Source: Murinocardiopsis flavida (GTDB lineage: Bacteria > Actinomycetota > Actinomycetes > Streptosporangiales > Streptosporangiaceae). Taken from it: a stretch of 64,000 nt of DNA. Both the position numbers and the translations under genes were made by a program. Every line of letters begins with the position of its first letter. Positions within the stretch are counted from its first letter, which is position 1. Below the pieces are notes generated by a model that did no database searches, was not told the origin of the DNA, and worked only from the letters and a program-made list of their open reading frames with translations. Below, piece by piece: positions 23,479 to 32,748 of the stretch. Location: contig NZ_PYGA01000002.1 in the NCBI RefSeq assembly GCF_003014485.1, positions 124,001-188,000 on the forward strand. The letters are read 5' to 3'.

Positions 23479-25407
23479 ATGACCGCCGTTCCCGCCCTGA
23501 TCCGCGTCGAGGATCTCTACGCCCCGCCCACCCGCAGCCGCGCCGTGCTCTCCCCGGACGGGACGAGGATCGCCTACCTCGCCCCCTGGCACGGCCGGCT
23601 CAACGTGTTCCTCCGTGACGTCGACTCGGACTGGTCCGCACCCGACCTTGAGGACGGCTCGGGAACCCTCGCCGCCCGACGGATCACCGCCGAGGTCCGG
23701 CGGAACATCGATCGGTTCTTCTGGAGCGTCGACGGTCGCCACCTCCTGTTCCAGCAGGACATCGACGGTGATGAGAACTGGCATCTCCTTCGCGTCGACC
23801 CGGCGCGGCCCGAGCGGCCCGCGGTCGACCTGACCCCGTATGAGGGCGTGCGCCTCCTGGGCGCGCAGCTGGCGCCGGACCGGCCCGGGACGGCGTTCGT
23901 GCAGCTCAACAAGCGCCGTGCCGACCTGATCGACTTCTTCGAGCTCGACCTCATGAGCGGGGATCTCACGCCTGTCGCCGAGAACTCCGGCGACGTGATC
24001 TCCTGGTTGCGCGTCCCGGGGCGGGTGCTGGCCTTCACGATCGAGGAAGGCGGCGAGCACGTGCTGTCCGAGCGGACCGGCGGCGAGACGCGAACGATCG
24101 CCCGCTTCCCCCAGTCCGACATCCTCCTCGGCGTCGTCCCCGCGGTCCCCACCGCGGACGGCATGGGGCTGTGGATCGGGTCCGCGCGCGGCTCGGACCT
24201 CACCCGGGTGGCGCGCCTCGACGTGGAGACCGGGGAGGAGACGGAGGTCGACAGCCATCCGGTGTTCGATCTGGACACTCCGCGGCCAGAGGCGGACCCG
24301 CGATTCGCCTCGTCGCTCATCCTGCATCCGGCAACCGGCGACCTGCTCGGCGTTCGGTACCTCGGCGACCGTCAGGACATCCACGCACTCGAGCCGCACT
24401 TCGCCGAGATCCTGCCCCTCCTGGCCGAGCTCTCGGACGGCGACCTCTCCCACGTCTCCACCGATACGACGGGACAGCGCTGGGTCGTGGAGTTCACGCA
24501 CGACCGTGACCCGGGCGTCACCTGGTTCTACGACCACGCCTCCGGAAAGGCGCGTCGCCTGTTCCGCCCATTCCCGCATCTCGACCCCGAGCAACTGGCC
24601 CCGGTCACCCCCGTGACTCTCACCGCCCGTGACGGTCTGCCCCTTCCCGGCCACCTCACCCTCCCGGTCAGCCTCGAGCCGCGGAATCTGCCGACGGTGC
24701 TGCTCGTCCACGGCGGCCCCTGGTACCGCGACAGCTGGGGCTATGACCCGGAGGTGCAGCTGCTCGCCAACCGGGGGTACGCGGTCCTCCAGGTCGACTT
24801 CCGCGGCTCCACCGGCTACGGGAAGGCCCACGTCGAGGCGGGGATCGGCGAGTTCGCCGGGCGCATGCACGACGATCTGATCGACGCCCTCGACTGGGCG
24901 ATCGACCGAGGCCTGACCGACCCGGACCGGGTCGCGATCTACGGCAGCTCCTACGGCGGCTATGCCGCGCTCGTCGGGGCCGCGTTCACCCCGGACCGGT
25001 TCGCCGCGGCGATCAGCTACACGGGCATGTCCGACCTCGTCGACCTCGTCGAAGGGGTGGTCCCCTTCGCCCGCCGCGCCGTCGAGAACAGCTACCTGCG
25101 CCACATCGGCGACCCCGAGATCCCCGAGCAGAGGGCGGACATGCTCGCCCGCTCCCCGATCAGCCGGGTCGAGGACATCACCGCCCCGGTGCTGCTGATC
25201 CACGGCGCCAACGACGTCCGCGTGCACCGGCGCAACTCCGATCGCGTCGCCGAGGCCCTGCGCGACCGCGGCCGCGAGGTCGAGTACCTGCTCAACGAGG
25301 CCGAAGGGCATTGGTTCAGCAACCCCGAGAGCAACATCGAGCTGTACAGGAGGCTCGAGGGCTTCCTGGCGAAGCACCTGGGAGGGCGCTCCTCGGAGGC
25401 GTCGTGA
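23479..25407 (+). CDS. S9 family prolyl oligopeptidase-like serine peptidase
   Basis: A 642-residue protein: beta-propeller (residues about 20-370) and alpha/beta hydrolase domain. The nucleophile is Ser491 in YGSSYGGYAAL; the Asp is in IHGANDVRVH and the His in AEGHWFSNPE. The oxyanion region is LLVHGGPWYRD. It resembles acylaminoacyl-peptidase/DPP-like enzymes that cut short peptides. No secretion signal is visible. The ribosome site GGAAGGAT precedes ATG 23479. Its MerR-type operator links it to the exporter, so it may degrade or activate a peptide ligand. Confidence 0.9.
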   Translation: MTAVPALIRVEDLYAPPTRSRAVLSPDGTRIAYLAPWHGRLNVFLRDVDSDWSAPDLEDGSGTLAARRITAEVRRNIDRFFWSVDGRHLLFQQDIDGDENWHLLRVDPARPERPAVDLTPYEGVRLLGAQLAPDRPGTAFVQLNKRRADLIDFFELDLMSGDLTPVAENSGDVISWLRVPGRVLAFTIEEGGEHVLSERTGGETRTIARFPQSDILLGVVPAVPTADGMGLWIGSARGSDLTRVARLDVETGEETEVDSHPVFDLDTPRPEADPRFASSLILHPATGDLLGVRYLGDRQDIHALEPHFAEILPLLAELSDGDLSHVSTDTTGQRWVVEFTHDRDPGVTWFYDHASGKARRLFRPFPHLDPEQLAPVTPVTLTARDGLPLPGHLTLPVSLEPRNLPTVLLVHGGPWYRDSWGYDPEVQLLANRGYAVLQVDFRGSTGYGKAHVEAGIGEFAGRMHDDLIDALDWAIDRGLTDPDRVAIYGSSYGGYAALVGAAFTPDRFAAAISYTGMSDLVDLVEGVVPFARRAVENSYLRHIGDPEIPEQRADMLARSPISRVEDITAPVLLIHGANDVRVHRRNSDRVAEALRDRGREVEYLLNEAEGHWFSNPESNIELYRRLEGFLAKHLGGRSSEAS

Positions 25408-25423
25408 CATGACGCCGCCGGAC

Positions 25424-25458
25424 CCTGACCGCGGGCGCGCCGAGCGCCCGCGGTCAGG
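25424..25458. terminator. Bidirectional hairpin between convergent peptidase genes
   Basis: A perfect 15-base stem CCTGACCGCGGGCGC and its complement with a 5-base loop lies 16 bases after the S9 stop and 48 bases from the stop of the convergent DPP-IV-type gene, so it can serve both. Confidence 0.75.
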
Positions 25459-25505
25459 CGCCGACCCGGGCGGGCTCGTCGAGAGCGGCGTCCGCTGCTC
25501 AGGGC

Positions 25506-27788
25506 TTAGCCGGATGGTTGGACGGCCCAGTCGGGCATCGGGGGGAACGGTGCGAGCCGGTAGGTCGGGGGTTCGGTGCCGTGCAGGTGCCGCACGAGGT
25601 AGTCCCAGGTGCGCCGCGTGACGTAGTGGTACCTGCCCTGGAAGGTGTGCTCGACGCCCGGGACGACGAGCATGTCGACGTCGGCATCAGCCTCGATGAG
25701 CGCGTCGACCAGGCGCATGCTCTGGTGGGGCAGCACGTTGTCGTCGAGCTCGCCGTCGATCAGCAGGAGCCTGCCGCGCAGGTTGCCGGCGTGCGGCGTG
25801 TTGAGCAGCGCTCGACGGCCCTCCTCGGCGATCTCTCCGTGGTTGTGCTCGACCCAGAACGGCAGGTAGATCGAGAAATCGTGGGGGCCGGCCTGCGCGA
25901 CCCCCACCGAGTAGAACTCGGGGCGAGTCAGCAGGGCCCGGGCCGTGAAGAACCCGCCACCGGAGTGGCCGGTGATCCCCACCCGGTCGGTGTCGAGCCA
26001 CGGGTGGCGGCGTCCGAGCTCGCGGATGGCGGCGACGTGGTCGTCCAGCGCTGCGGCCATGCCCAGATCGCCGTAGGAATGGTCGAGGAACGCCTTGCTG
26101 CGCACCGGGGTGCCCCGGCCGTCGAGCGCGACGACCGCGAACCCGAGCGCGGCCAGCGCCTCGGGCTCCCCGGTGAACAGGTCGCCGAACCCCGGTGAGG
26201 CCCGGTGGATGTTGGGCCCGGGGTAGCTGTGGTCGACAACGGGGTAGCGCCGCGCCGGGTCGAAACCGTGCGGGCGCCACAGCAGCCCGTAGACCGGAGT
26301 GCGCCCGTCGGCCGCCGTCGTCCGGAACCGCTCGGGCGGGCTCCAGCCGACCGCCTCCAGCGCGGTCGCGTCCGGGGCCTCGAGTTCGACCAGCACCTGG
26401 CCGTCGTCGCCGAGCACCCTCGTACGGGGCGGGCGGTCGACGGTCGAAGCGCGGTCGACGATGTAGTCGCCGCGGGGTGGGCCGACCGCGTCGTGGTCGA
26501 GGTCGTCGTCGGTGATCCGCACGAACCCCCCGCCGTCGAGGTCCACCCGGCAGATCTGACGGACGTAGGGGTCCTCGTTCAGCCCGTTGGCCAGGAACCA
26601 CACCTGGCCGCGCTCCTCGTCGACCCGCAGGACCCGGCGGACCAGCCACTGCCCCCCGGTGACCCGTCCGAGCAGCTCGCCGTCGGAGGAGTAGCGGTAC
26701 AGGTGACCCCAGCCGTCGCGCTGGGACCACCACAGGATCTCCCCCGAGTCCAGGATGCGTACCACGGGCGGGGCGTGCAGGTACGGCGAGGGATCCGCCC
26801 GAGTCCGGCCGGTCTCGGTGACCAGCGTCGTCATCGCGCCGGTGCCCGGGTCGAGGCGGCGCAGCTCGAGGGTGCGCCCGTCCCGGGACTGGTGCAGGAC
26901 GTGGACGGCGTCCTCCTTCTCCCCCGACCACCACCGCCGGTCCAGAGCGTAGGGGGAGGTCAATACCTCCGGCTCGCCGGACGCGGCCACGTTCTGCCCG
27001 GTACGGATGTCGAGGACGTGCCACGTCATCGTCGCCTGGGCTTCGTCGCCGGGCATCGGGTAGCGGATACGGTGTGCCACCGGCCGCCCGCCGCCGGACG
27101 GGGCGGCCTCCACCAGGACCTGCTCGGGCAGCTCGCGCTGGTCGATCCGGTGGGTGACCAGCCGGGTGGAGTCCGGCGACCAGGCCGCCACCAGCACAGA
27201 GTCCAGTCCCAGCAGGGGCAGCTTGACCTTCGTGGCCGCTTCGAGGAGCCCGCCGTAGTCCCGGTGCGGCTCGGCGTCGTCGGTGAGCGCGAACTCCTGC
27301 TGCCCGTCCCGGCTGCGCACCCACACGTTGCCGTCCCGCCGGAACGCCACCCACGCCCGGTCCGGCGAGACGACCTCCCCCGGCCCCACCGGGGGTCCGT
27401 CCTCTACCTGCGTGCAGGTCCCGGTACGATCCGACCACTCCCACCGCGCGTCGAAAGCCGAGAAGCGGATCACTTCGGGATCCCGGTCGGGGACCTCGAA
27501 CTCCACGGAGGTGAGCGGCAGGTCGTCGGCCTCCACCGCGCACCCGGACGACTGCGACAGCGCTGCGGCGAGCCGCTCGTGGTCGAACGCGTCGCTCCTG
27601 GTGCCCGCCGCCGGGTCGACCAGGACGTACCGCGTCCCGGACCGGTACCGGAACAGAGCACCGTCGTCGGACCACTGCGGTACCACCGCGGCCCGCGGGA
27701 CCAGTCGGGCCCGGTACGGCGCGAGCATCTGTTCCGCGCGCGCGTAGTCGGTGTCGGTGAGGTGGATGCGCCCGGCCGGGTCGATCAT
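25506..27788 (-). CDS. S9B dipeptidyl peptidase IV-type serine peptidase
   Basis: A 760-residue protein with the DPP-IV layout: an N-terminal eight-bladed propeller and C-terminal hydrolase. The nucleophile is Ser609 in ITGHSGGGFFTA; the charge relay Asp is in LIDGELDDNVLPHQS and the His in VPGVEHTF. A glutamate-containing propeller motif YEE is not obvious. No signal peptide is visible, so it looks cytoplasmic. It would remove dipeptides, typically after Pro, from peptide N-termini. It converges with the other S9 peptidase. No MerR-type operator is seen before it. Confidence 0.9.
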   Translation of the reverse strand: MIDPAGRIHLTDTDYARAEQMLAPYRARLVPRAAVVPQWSDDGALFRYRSGTRYVLVDPAAGTRSDAFDHERLAAALSQSSGCAVEADDLPLTSVEFEVPDRDPEVIRFSAFDARWEWSDRTGTCTQVEDGPPVGPGEVVSPDRAWVAFRRDGNVWVRSRDGQQEFALTDDAEPHRDYGGLLEAATKVKLPLLGLDSVLVAAWSPDSTRLVTHRIDQRELPEQVLVEAAPSGGGRPVAHRIRYPMPGDEAQATMTWHVLDIRTGQNVAASGEPEVLTSPYALDRRWWSGEKEDAVHVLHQSRDGRTLELRRLDPGTGAMTTLVTETGRTRADPSPYLHAPPVVRILDSGEILWWSQRDGWGHLYRYSSDGELLGRVTGGQWLVRRVLRVDEERGQVWFLANGLNEDPYVRQICRVDLDGGGFVRITDDDLDHDAVGPPRGDYIVDRASTVDRPPRTRVLGDDGQVLVELEAPDATALEAVGWSPPERFRTTAADGRTPVYGLLWRPHGFDPARRYPVVDHSYPGPNIHRASPGFGDLFTGEPEALAALGFAVVALDGRGTPVRSKAFLDHSYGDLGMAAALDDHVAAIRELGRRHPWLDTDRVGITGHSGGGFFTARALLTRPEFYSVGVAQAGPHDFSIYLPFWVEHNHGEIAEEGRRALLNTPHAGNLRGRLLLIDGELDDNVLPHQSMRLVDALIEADADVDMLVVPGVEHTFQGRYHYVTRRTWDYLVRHLHGTEPPTYRLAPFPPMPDWAVQPSG

Positions 27789-28166
27789 GACGGAGCCTTT
27801 CTCCTGATGGGACTAGACCGACCACCTCACACCATGACGCCGCGTCGGGCTCCACCCGAAAATGGGCCAAATCATCAGGCTTGCTACGTGCAGCGGTCGA
27901 ACGCTGGACCCCGCCGCCGGGTGTCTCGGTCGACGGACCCGGCCGCGGGGTGGCGCTCGCCAACGGCGACCAGGGACTGGAGCAGCTTTCAGTCTGTGTC
28001 GTCGGGGACGAGGCCGCGATCGGTCCGACCGCGGCCACGAGGTCCTTACCTCTCGGTCGCCTTGCGTAGGGCGTCGAGTCAGGTCATCCCGGTCTCGGCC
28101 TCCCGACGTTCCGCAGAAGTCGGGGATTCTGGAGGGAGGAATTGTCAAGACCTAAGGATCGGTGAC

Positions 28167-28505
28167 TCACGCGGCCTGTTCGCGGTCTCCTGTTCCGTGG
28201 TCGGTCTGGTCGTCGGGTCGCTCGACGAGTTGCCCCTCCTCGAAGGTCGCCCCGGCGCGCACGAGCGCGACCAAGTGGAGTGCGTTCACGGCGCGCCACC
28301 GGGTTTGGGCGGACTCGATCAGCTTGAACGCCATCGCCACGCCGGCGGCCCGGGAGCCGGGTCACTTGGTCACGCGCCGGCGCAGCCGAACCGTGGCGAA
28401 GGTCGACTCGATCGGGTTGGTCGTGCGCAGGTGGACCCAGTGCTCGGCGGGGTAGTCGTAGAACTCCAGCAGCACGTCGAGATCGTCGGTGATCTGATGT
28501 TGCTT
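28167..28505 (-). mobile_element. C-terminal fragment of an IS256-family transposase with a nonsense codon
   Basis: Reading leftwards, ITDDLDVLLEFYDYPAEHW is followed by VHLRTTNPIESTFATVRLRR and VTK, then TGA at 28362-28364, then in the same frame PGSRAAGVAMAFKLIESAQ and on to EQAA-stop at 28167. This is the standard IS256/MutA transposase end; the TGA replaces a Gly codon. The N-terminal two thirds are missing, cut near 28505 where another element begins. Dead element. Confidence 0.88.
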
Positions 28506-28515
28506 CAGTTCGGTG

Positions 28516-28660
28516 GACAGGTGTCCGCTTTCGGATACTTTGACACTGAACAAGGAGATTGAAGTGCCCAAGACCCGCCCCGCGTACCCGCCGAAGTACC
28601 GCGACCAGATCATCGCCCTGGCCCGCTCCGACGGCGCCCGCCGCCGCACCGCGCGATCGG
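28516..28660 (+). mobile_element. Left end and orfA start of an IS3-family element
   Basis: GTG 28564, preceded by AAGGAG, opens MPKTRPAYPPKYRDQIIALA, then RSDGARR: the conserved start of the IS3-family OrfA HTH protein. About 48 bases upstream TGTCCGCTTTCGG looks like an IS3 terminal repeat (TG end). After about 28660 the match stops and there is no OrfB. It abuts the truncated IS256 transposase, so one insertion landed in another. Confidence 0.65.
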
Positions 28661-28725
28661 AGCCCGGCACGCCCGATGCGCCCGACCGCGGGATTGTCCG
28701 CGTCCGGAGCCCCTCCTACGGCCGC

Positions 28726-29376
28726 TTACGGATCGATCCAGCCGAGCTCGACGGCCCGCCCATACGTCGCCGGTTCGACCACAGGCAGGGTAAGGATGGA
28801 CAACGCATACGCGAGGATCAGCAGCCCGATCGATACCGCCCAGGCACGGCGACGGGTCAGGACCGGGCGAGGACGGGAGCCCTGCGAACCCGCACCGGTG
28901 CCGGCGGTGCCGGAAGGCCGGTGCCGGCTGAGCTGTGTCGCCGGGAGCCGCCGATGGGACGGCCGCAGAACCCAGGAGGCGATGGCGCACGCGCCGAACA
29001 TCAGCGGCACCCCCCAAAGGTCGGGGCTGCCGCCGACGACCAGGTGCGACACCACGGCACCCGACCACAGGAAGAAGGAGCCCACGTAGGCCCACTCCTT
29101 GACCAGCGCGAACCCCGGCACGATGACCGCGGCGGCCGCGGCGGCCTGCCACACCCCGAGGATGTAGGCGACGTAGGGTGGGTATCCCAGATGGCGCAAC
29201 TGGGCGGCGATCCAGTCGATCGGCACCAGGTTCCAGACCGCTCCCGACGCCAGTTCGACGACGATGACGAGCGTGGTGGCCCAGTAGAGGACGGCGCGGA
29301 GCCGGTTCCGGTCCCAGCCGTCTCGCGCGGCCGCGTCGGACTCCTGGCCGCTCGCACCGTGGGCTGTGGTCGTCAT
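28726..29376 (-). CDS. DoxX-like integral membrane protein
   Basis: A 216-residue protein with about five to six helices; the start is ATG 29376 with GGAG upstream. The N-terminal hydrophilic 27 residues are followed by YWATTLVIVVELASGAVWNL, YVAYILGVWQAAAAAAVIVP and FFLWSGAVVSHLVVGGSPDL, the DoxX-like family pattern with its G.W....hlVPG and H.....P. elements. A polar linker with Gly/Ser/Thr residues precedes a last C-terminal helix, longer than most members. It follows the flavoprotein gene by 53 bases in the same operon. DoxX-like proteins often pair with quinone-linked oxidoreductases. Confidence 0.8.
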   Translation of the reverse strand: MTTTAHGASGQESDAAARDGWDRNRLRAVLYWATTLVIVVELASGAVWNLVPIDWIAAQLRHLGYPPYVAYILGVWQAAAAAAVIVPGFALVKEWAYVGSFFLWSGAVVSHLVVGGSPDLWGVPLMFGACAIASWVLRPSHRRLPATQLSRHRPSGTAGTGAGSQGSRPRPVLTRRRAWAVSIGLLILAYALSILTLPVVEPATYGRAVELGWIDP

Positions 29377-29429
29377 GGGCTGAACTCCAATGGCTCCAGG
29401 ATGTGCAGGCGCGGCTCTCTTGCCGGTGG

Positions 29430-30620
29430 TCATGAGGACGCCCCGGCCAGTGTGTCGGGGACCGGCCGTTCGGGGCGTGTTCCGCCCTTGGGCCATGGCA
29501 CGGAGCCCGGCCTGCGTGCCTCGGTTCGGATCTTGAACAGCCCGAGCTTGCAGGTCAGCTCCTTATAGGCCGCGACGATCGGGCCGCTGAGATGGATGTT
29601 CAGGGCGGTGTCGTCCTTGCGGGCGAACTGTCGCACGCCGCTGCGCCGACCGAGGCTGACGCAGGAGCCGGTGAAGGCGAAGTCGAGCACTGTCGGCCCG
29701 GTTCCCGCGATGCTGCTCAGCACGGTGTCGGCGGCCTGCGCTCCCAATGGTGCTGCGGCCTGGCAGCTCATCCGCAATGGCCGTCCGGACGGCGCGGCCG
29801 CGTCCCCGGTCGCGACGATGCGATCGTCGTCGACGCTGGTCAGTGTTTCGTCGGTGAGCAGCCGGCCGATCCCGTCGGTGCGCAGCCCGCTCGCGGCGGC
29901 CAGGTCCGGCACACCGAACCCGGCGGCCCAGATGGTCAACGCGCTCGGGCGCGCGGCACCTTCAGAGAGGACGACCGCGTCCGGCCGGACCGCGGCCACC
30001 CCGGTCTTCTCGAGTACGGCGACACCGTGGCGGGACAGCCATCGCGAGACCGATCGGCGGGCCGACGCGCTGAGCGACGGCGCCAGGATCCCGCCGCAGA
30101 CCAGTGTGACCCTGCGCCCTTGCTCAGCGAGCTCGGCGGCCGCCTCGATGCCGGTGAGTCCCCCGCCGACCACCGTGATCGGGGCATCGGGCGGCAGTTC
30201 CCCCAGGGTGGCGCGGAGCCGCTGCGCGGGCTCCCACTCCGCCATCGAGACCGCGTTCTCGGCCGCGCCGGGCACCGACGCAGGTACCGCCGCGGTGCTG
30301 CCCACGGCGTAGACGGCGTAGTCGTAGTCGAGGTCGCGGCCCGAGGCGAGCCGGACCGTGCGGGCGGTGGTGTCGATGCGTACGGCCGTGTCGACGACGA
30401 GATCGATGCCGTCTCCCAGCAGCGAGCGGTAGTCGGCGGTGGCCGCACCGGTGCCGGCCACGAACTGGTGGAGTCGGATGCGGTCGATGAAAGTCGGGCG
30501 GGGATTGACCAGGGTGATGGTGACGTCGTCGCGCTTGCGCAGCCGGTTGGCCGCGAGCGTGCCCGCGTAACCGCCACCAACGACGACGACCTTGCGGGCG
30601 GGCTGTACAGGCGTTGCCAA
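29430..30620 (-). CDS. NDH-2-like FAD/NAD(P)-dependent oxidoreductase (paralogue A)
   Basis: A 396-residue pyridine nucleotide-disulfide family flavoprotein. KVVVVGGGYAGTLAANRLRK is the FAD motif; ITVVGGGLTGIEAAAELAEQ is the NAD motif; VATGDAAAP is the second FAD-binding segment. I take TTG 30620, with GGGAAGG upstream, because the residues further up are unrelated. It has no C-terminal membrane helix and no redox-active CxxC. It is closely similar along its whole length to the protein at 40690 (LTDETLTSVDDDRI, MSCQAA.PLGA.AADTVLS, SLGRR.G..QF). An ECF41-type promoter lies 43 bases upstream. The likely role is NAD(P)H:quinone or disulfide reduction; the substrate is unknown. Confidence 0.85.
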   Translation of the reverse strand: MATPVQPARKVVVVGGGYAGTLAANRLRKRDDVTITLVNPRPTFIDRIRLHQFVAGTGAATADYRSLLGDGIDLVVDTAVRIDTTARTVRLASGRDLDYDYAVYAVGSTAAVPASVPGAAENAVSMAEWEPAQRLRATLGELPPDAPITVVGGGLTGIEAAAELAEQGRRVTLVCGGILAPSLSASARRSVSRWLSRHGVAVLEKTGVAAVRPDAVVLSEGAARPSALTIWAAGFGVPDLAAASGLRTDGIGRLLTDETLTSVDDDRIVATGDAAAPSGRPLRMSCQAAAPLGAQAADTVLSSIAGTGPTVLDFAFTGSCVSLGRRSGVRQFARKDDTALNIHLSGPIVAAYKELTCKLGLFKIRTEARRPGSVPWPKGGTRPERPVPDTLAGASS

Positions 30621-30662
30621 TGATGCCGCCTTCCCTTGTGATGAACGGCGTCTCACTGGTCC

Positions 30663-30689
30663 GACGGCACAGCACCTCCGAATGTGACT
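30663..30689 (-). promoter_or_regulatory. ECF41-type promoter of paralogue A
   Basis: On the minus strand AGTCACA (30689-30683), 16 bases, then CGTC (30666-30663). The known ECF41 consensus is TGTCACA-16-CGTC, so only one base differs and the spacing is exact. Transcription would begin about 30-35 bases before the TTG start. Confidence 0.72.
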
Positions 30690-30931
30690 TCCACCGGCCG
30701 CCGCTGCGGTTCTGCGGCAGAGGCGTGGGTCCTCGGCCGGAACGCAGCCGACGACGCGGTCAGTCCACACGGCAGCACGAGCCGCTACAACAGCAAGGTC
30801 CGCCACCCCGGCCGCCCAACCGTGGCGCTGATCCAGTCCACCGCCTGACCGCCGCCACCGCCTCCGGGGTGCGGCAGTCGGGTGCGAGAGGGCGGAGCGT
30901 AGTGTCCGGCCGCTTGTGCTACTTTCAGGCC

Positions 30932-31582
30932 ATGCGATCAGAAAACAGTCCATCCGGTCGTAAACGAGCGTCCTTCATCGAAGAGGCCCGCCGCGCGCAG
31001 ATCATCGAGAGCGCCATCGACACCTTCGCGGAGCTCGGCTATGCCAACACCTCCCTGGCGCGCGTCGCCGAGCGCGCCGGCATCAGTAAGAGCGTGATCT
31101 CGTACCACTTCGCCGGCAAGACCGAGTTGACCGAGCAGATCGTCGAGCAGGTCTACAGCGACATCGCCCAGTTCGTCCTGCCGCGGACGGAGAAGGAGGC
31201 CACGTCGACCCGCGCGCTTCGGGCGAACATCCGCGCGGTCGCCGAGTACATGCGAGGCCATCGCACCCAATTGCTCGCTCTCGGAGAGATCTTCAACAAC
31301 TCCCGCACCGCCGAGGGCAAGCGGCGTTTCGGCGTCGCCTACAGCGAGCCGGTCTACGAAGCGCGGGAGGCGTTGTTCCGCAGCGGCCAGCAGGCCGGCG
31401 AGTTCCGCCGCGAGTTCGACCCCCGCGTCATGAGCGTCGCCGTGCAGTCCGCGATCGACGGCATGTTCGCCTACTGGGTCACCTACCCGGACCACGACTT
31501 GGAAGCGCACGCCGACGACCTGGCCGACCTGTTCGAACACGCCACCCGTACCGGGCACCCGCGCGGAGAGGCGGACCGATGA
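30932..31582 (+). CDS. TetR-family transcriptional regulator
   Basis: A 216-residue TetR protein. The HTH covers about residues 24-65: IIESAIDTFAELGYANTSLA, RVAERAGISKSVISYHFAGK. The C-terminal ligand domain is helical and ends with a dimer helix DDLADLFEHATR. TACTTT at 30920-30925 lies 6 bases before ATG 30932, so the mRNA may be leaderless. The stop overlaps the acyltransferase start by 4 bases, so the two are co-expressed and the regulator probably controls this pair. Confidence 0.9.
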   Translation: MRSENSPSGRKRASFIEEARRAQIIESAIDTFAELGYANTSLARVAERAGISKSVISYHFAGKTELTEQIVEQVYSDIAQFVLPRTEKEATSTRALRANIRAVAEYMRGHRTQLLALGEIFNNSRTAEGKRRFGVAYSEPVYEAREALFRSGQQAGEFRREFDPRVMSVAVQSAIDGMFAYWVTYPDHDLEAHADDLADLFEHATRTGHPRGEADR

Positions 31583-32748
31583 CGCGGGTCCCCGACCGGC
31601 CGGCAGCGCCGCCCGCCACACGTACACGGCTTCTCTACGTCGACAACCTGCGCACCGCCCTGACGGTGCTCGTGGTGCTCCACCACGCCGCCATCACCTA
31701 CAGCAACATCCCGCACTGGTACTACCCGGAGCCGCCGACCGACTCCTCAGGCACGCTCCTGGACATCCTGCTCGTACTCAACCAGGCGTTCTTCATGGGC
31801 GCCTTCTTCCTGATCGCCGGGCTCTTCGTGCCGGGCTCCCACGACCGCAAGGGCACCGCGCGCTTCCTCGGCGAACGGCTGCTGCGCCTGGGGGCCCCGC
31901 TGCTGGTGTGGCTGCTGGCGCTCCGTCCCCTGGTGACCCTCGGCCGCTATGCCGACGCGAGGGAGGCCGCCGCCCAGCAGGGTGCCGAACTGCCCTACTG
32001 GCAGTACTACCTGACCTCGTTCACACCGGGGCCGATGTGGTTCGTCGAGGTGCTGCTCGTGTTCAGCGCGCTCTACGTCCTGTGGCGGCACCTGACCGCC
32101 AAGGGCCGACGCGCATCCGGACCGGCCCCGGTCACGGGCCGGGCACCCGGCGCCGCCGCGATCGTCGCCTTCGTCGTCGGGCTGGCCCTCGTGAGCTACC
32201 TGTGGCGCATCGTGCTGCCGATGGGCGACCCCCTTCCGGTCCTCGGCCTGCCCACACCCGCCTACCTGCCGCAGTACGCCGCGCTGTTCACCATCGGGCT
32301 GGTCGCGACCCGGCGCGGCTGGCTGGAGGGCCTCTCCAGAACGGTCGGCCGGATCGGGTTCGCCGCTGCGGCCGCCGCCGCGGTCGCGATCGTCCTCCTC
32401 CTCGTCGGCTCCTCCGAGGAGGCGGCGTTCCTGGGCCACGGCACCTGGCAGTCCCTGGTGATGACGACCTGCGAGTCGGCGCTCGCCGTCGGCATGGTCC
32501 TGGGCCTTCTGGTGCTGTTCCGGGAGCGCCTCGACCGCCAGGGGCGCCGCCGCCGGTTCCTGTCGGCGCACGCCTACACCGTCTACCTGATCCACCCGGT
32601 CGTGCTGGTCGCGCTGGGCTACGCGCTCAGCGGCGTGGACGCGCCCGCTGTGGCGAAATTCGTACTCCTGGCCGTCCTCGCGGTGCCGCTCTGCTGGTCG
32701 GCGGCGTTGCCGGTACGCGCCCTACCCGGCGCACGGAAGGTGCTCTAG
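31579..32748 (+). CDS. Acyltransferase 3 family membrane protein
   Basis: A 389-residue protein with about ten membrane helices. The N-terminus LLYVDNLRTALTVLVVLHHA carries the conserved D-LR-----V--HH motif of acyltransferase 3 proteins, with the catalytic-type His pair at the membrane face, and the family FTPGPMWFVEVLLVFS and AHAYTVYLIHPVVLVAL segments follow. Such proteins transfer acyl groups from cytoplasmic donors to glycans, lipids or secreted metabolites. Its ATG overlaps the TetR stop. The acceptor is unknown. Confidence 0.87.
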   Translation: MTRVPDRPAAPPATRTRLLYVDNLRTALTVLVVLHHAAITYSNIPHWYYPEPPTDSSGTLLDILLVLNQAFFMGAFFLIAGLFVPGSHDRKGTARFLGERLLRLGAPLLVWLLALRPLVTLGRYADAREAAAQQGAELPYWQYYLTSFTPGPMWFVEVLLVFSALYVLWRHLTAKGRRASGPAPVTGRAPGAAAIVAFVVGLALVSYLWRIVLPMGDPLPVLGLPTPAYLPQYAALFTIGLVATRRGWLEGLSRTVGRIGFAAAAAAAVAIVLLLVGSSEEAAFLGHGTWQSLVMTTCESALAVGMVLGLLVLFRERLDRQGRRRRFLSAHAYTVYLIHPVVLVALGYALSGVDAPAVAKFVLLAVLAVPLCWSAALPVRALPGARKVL

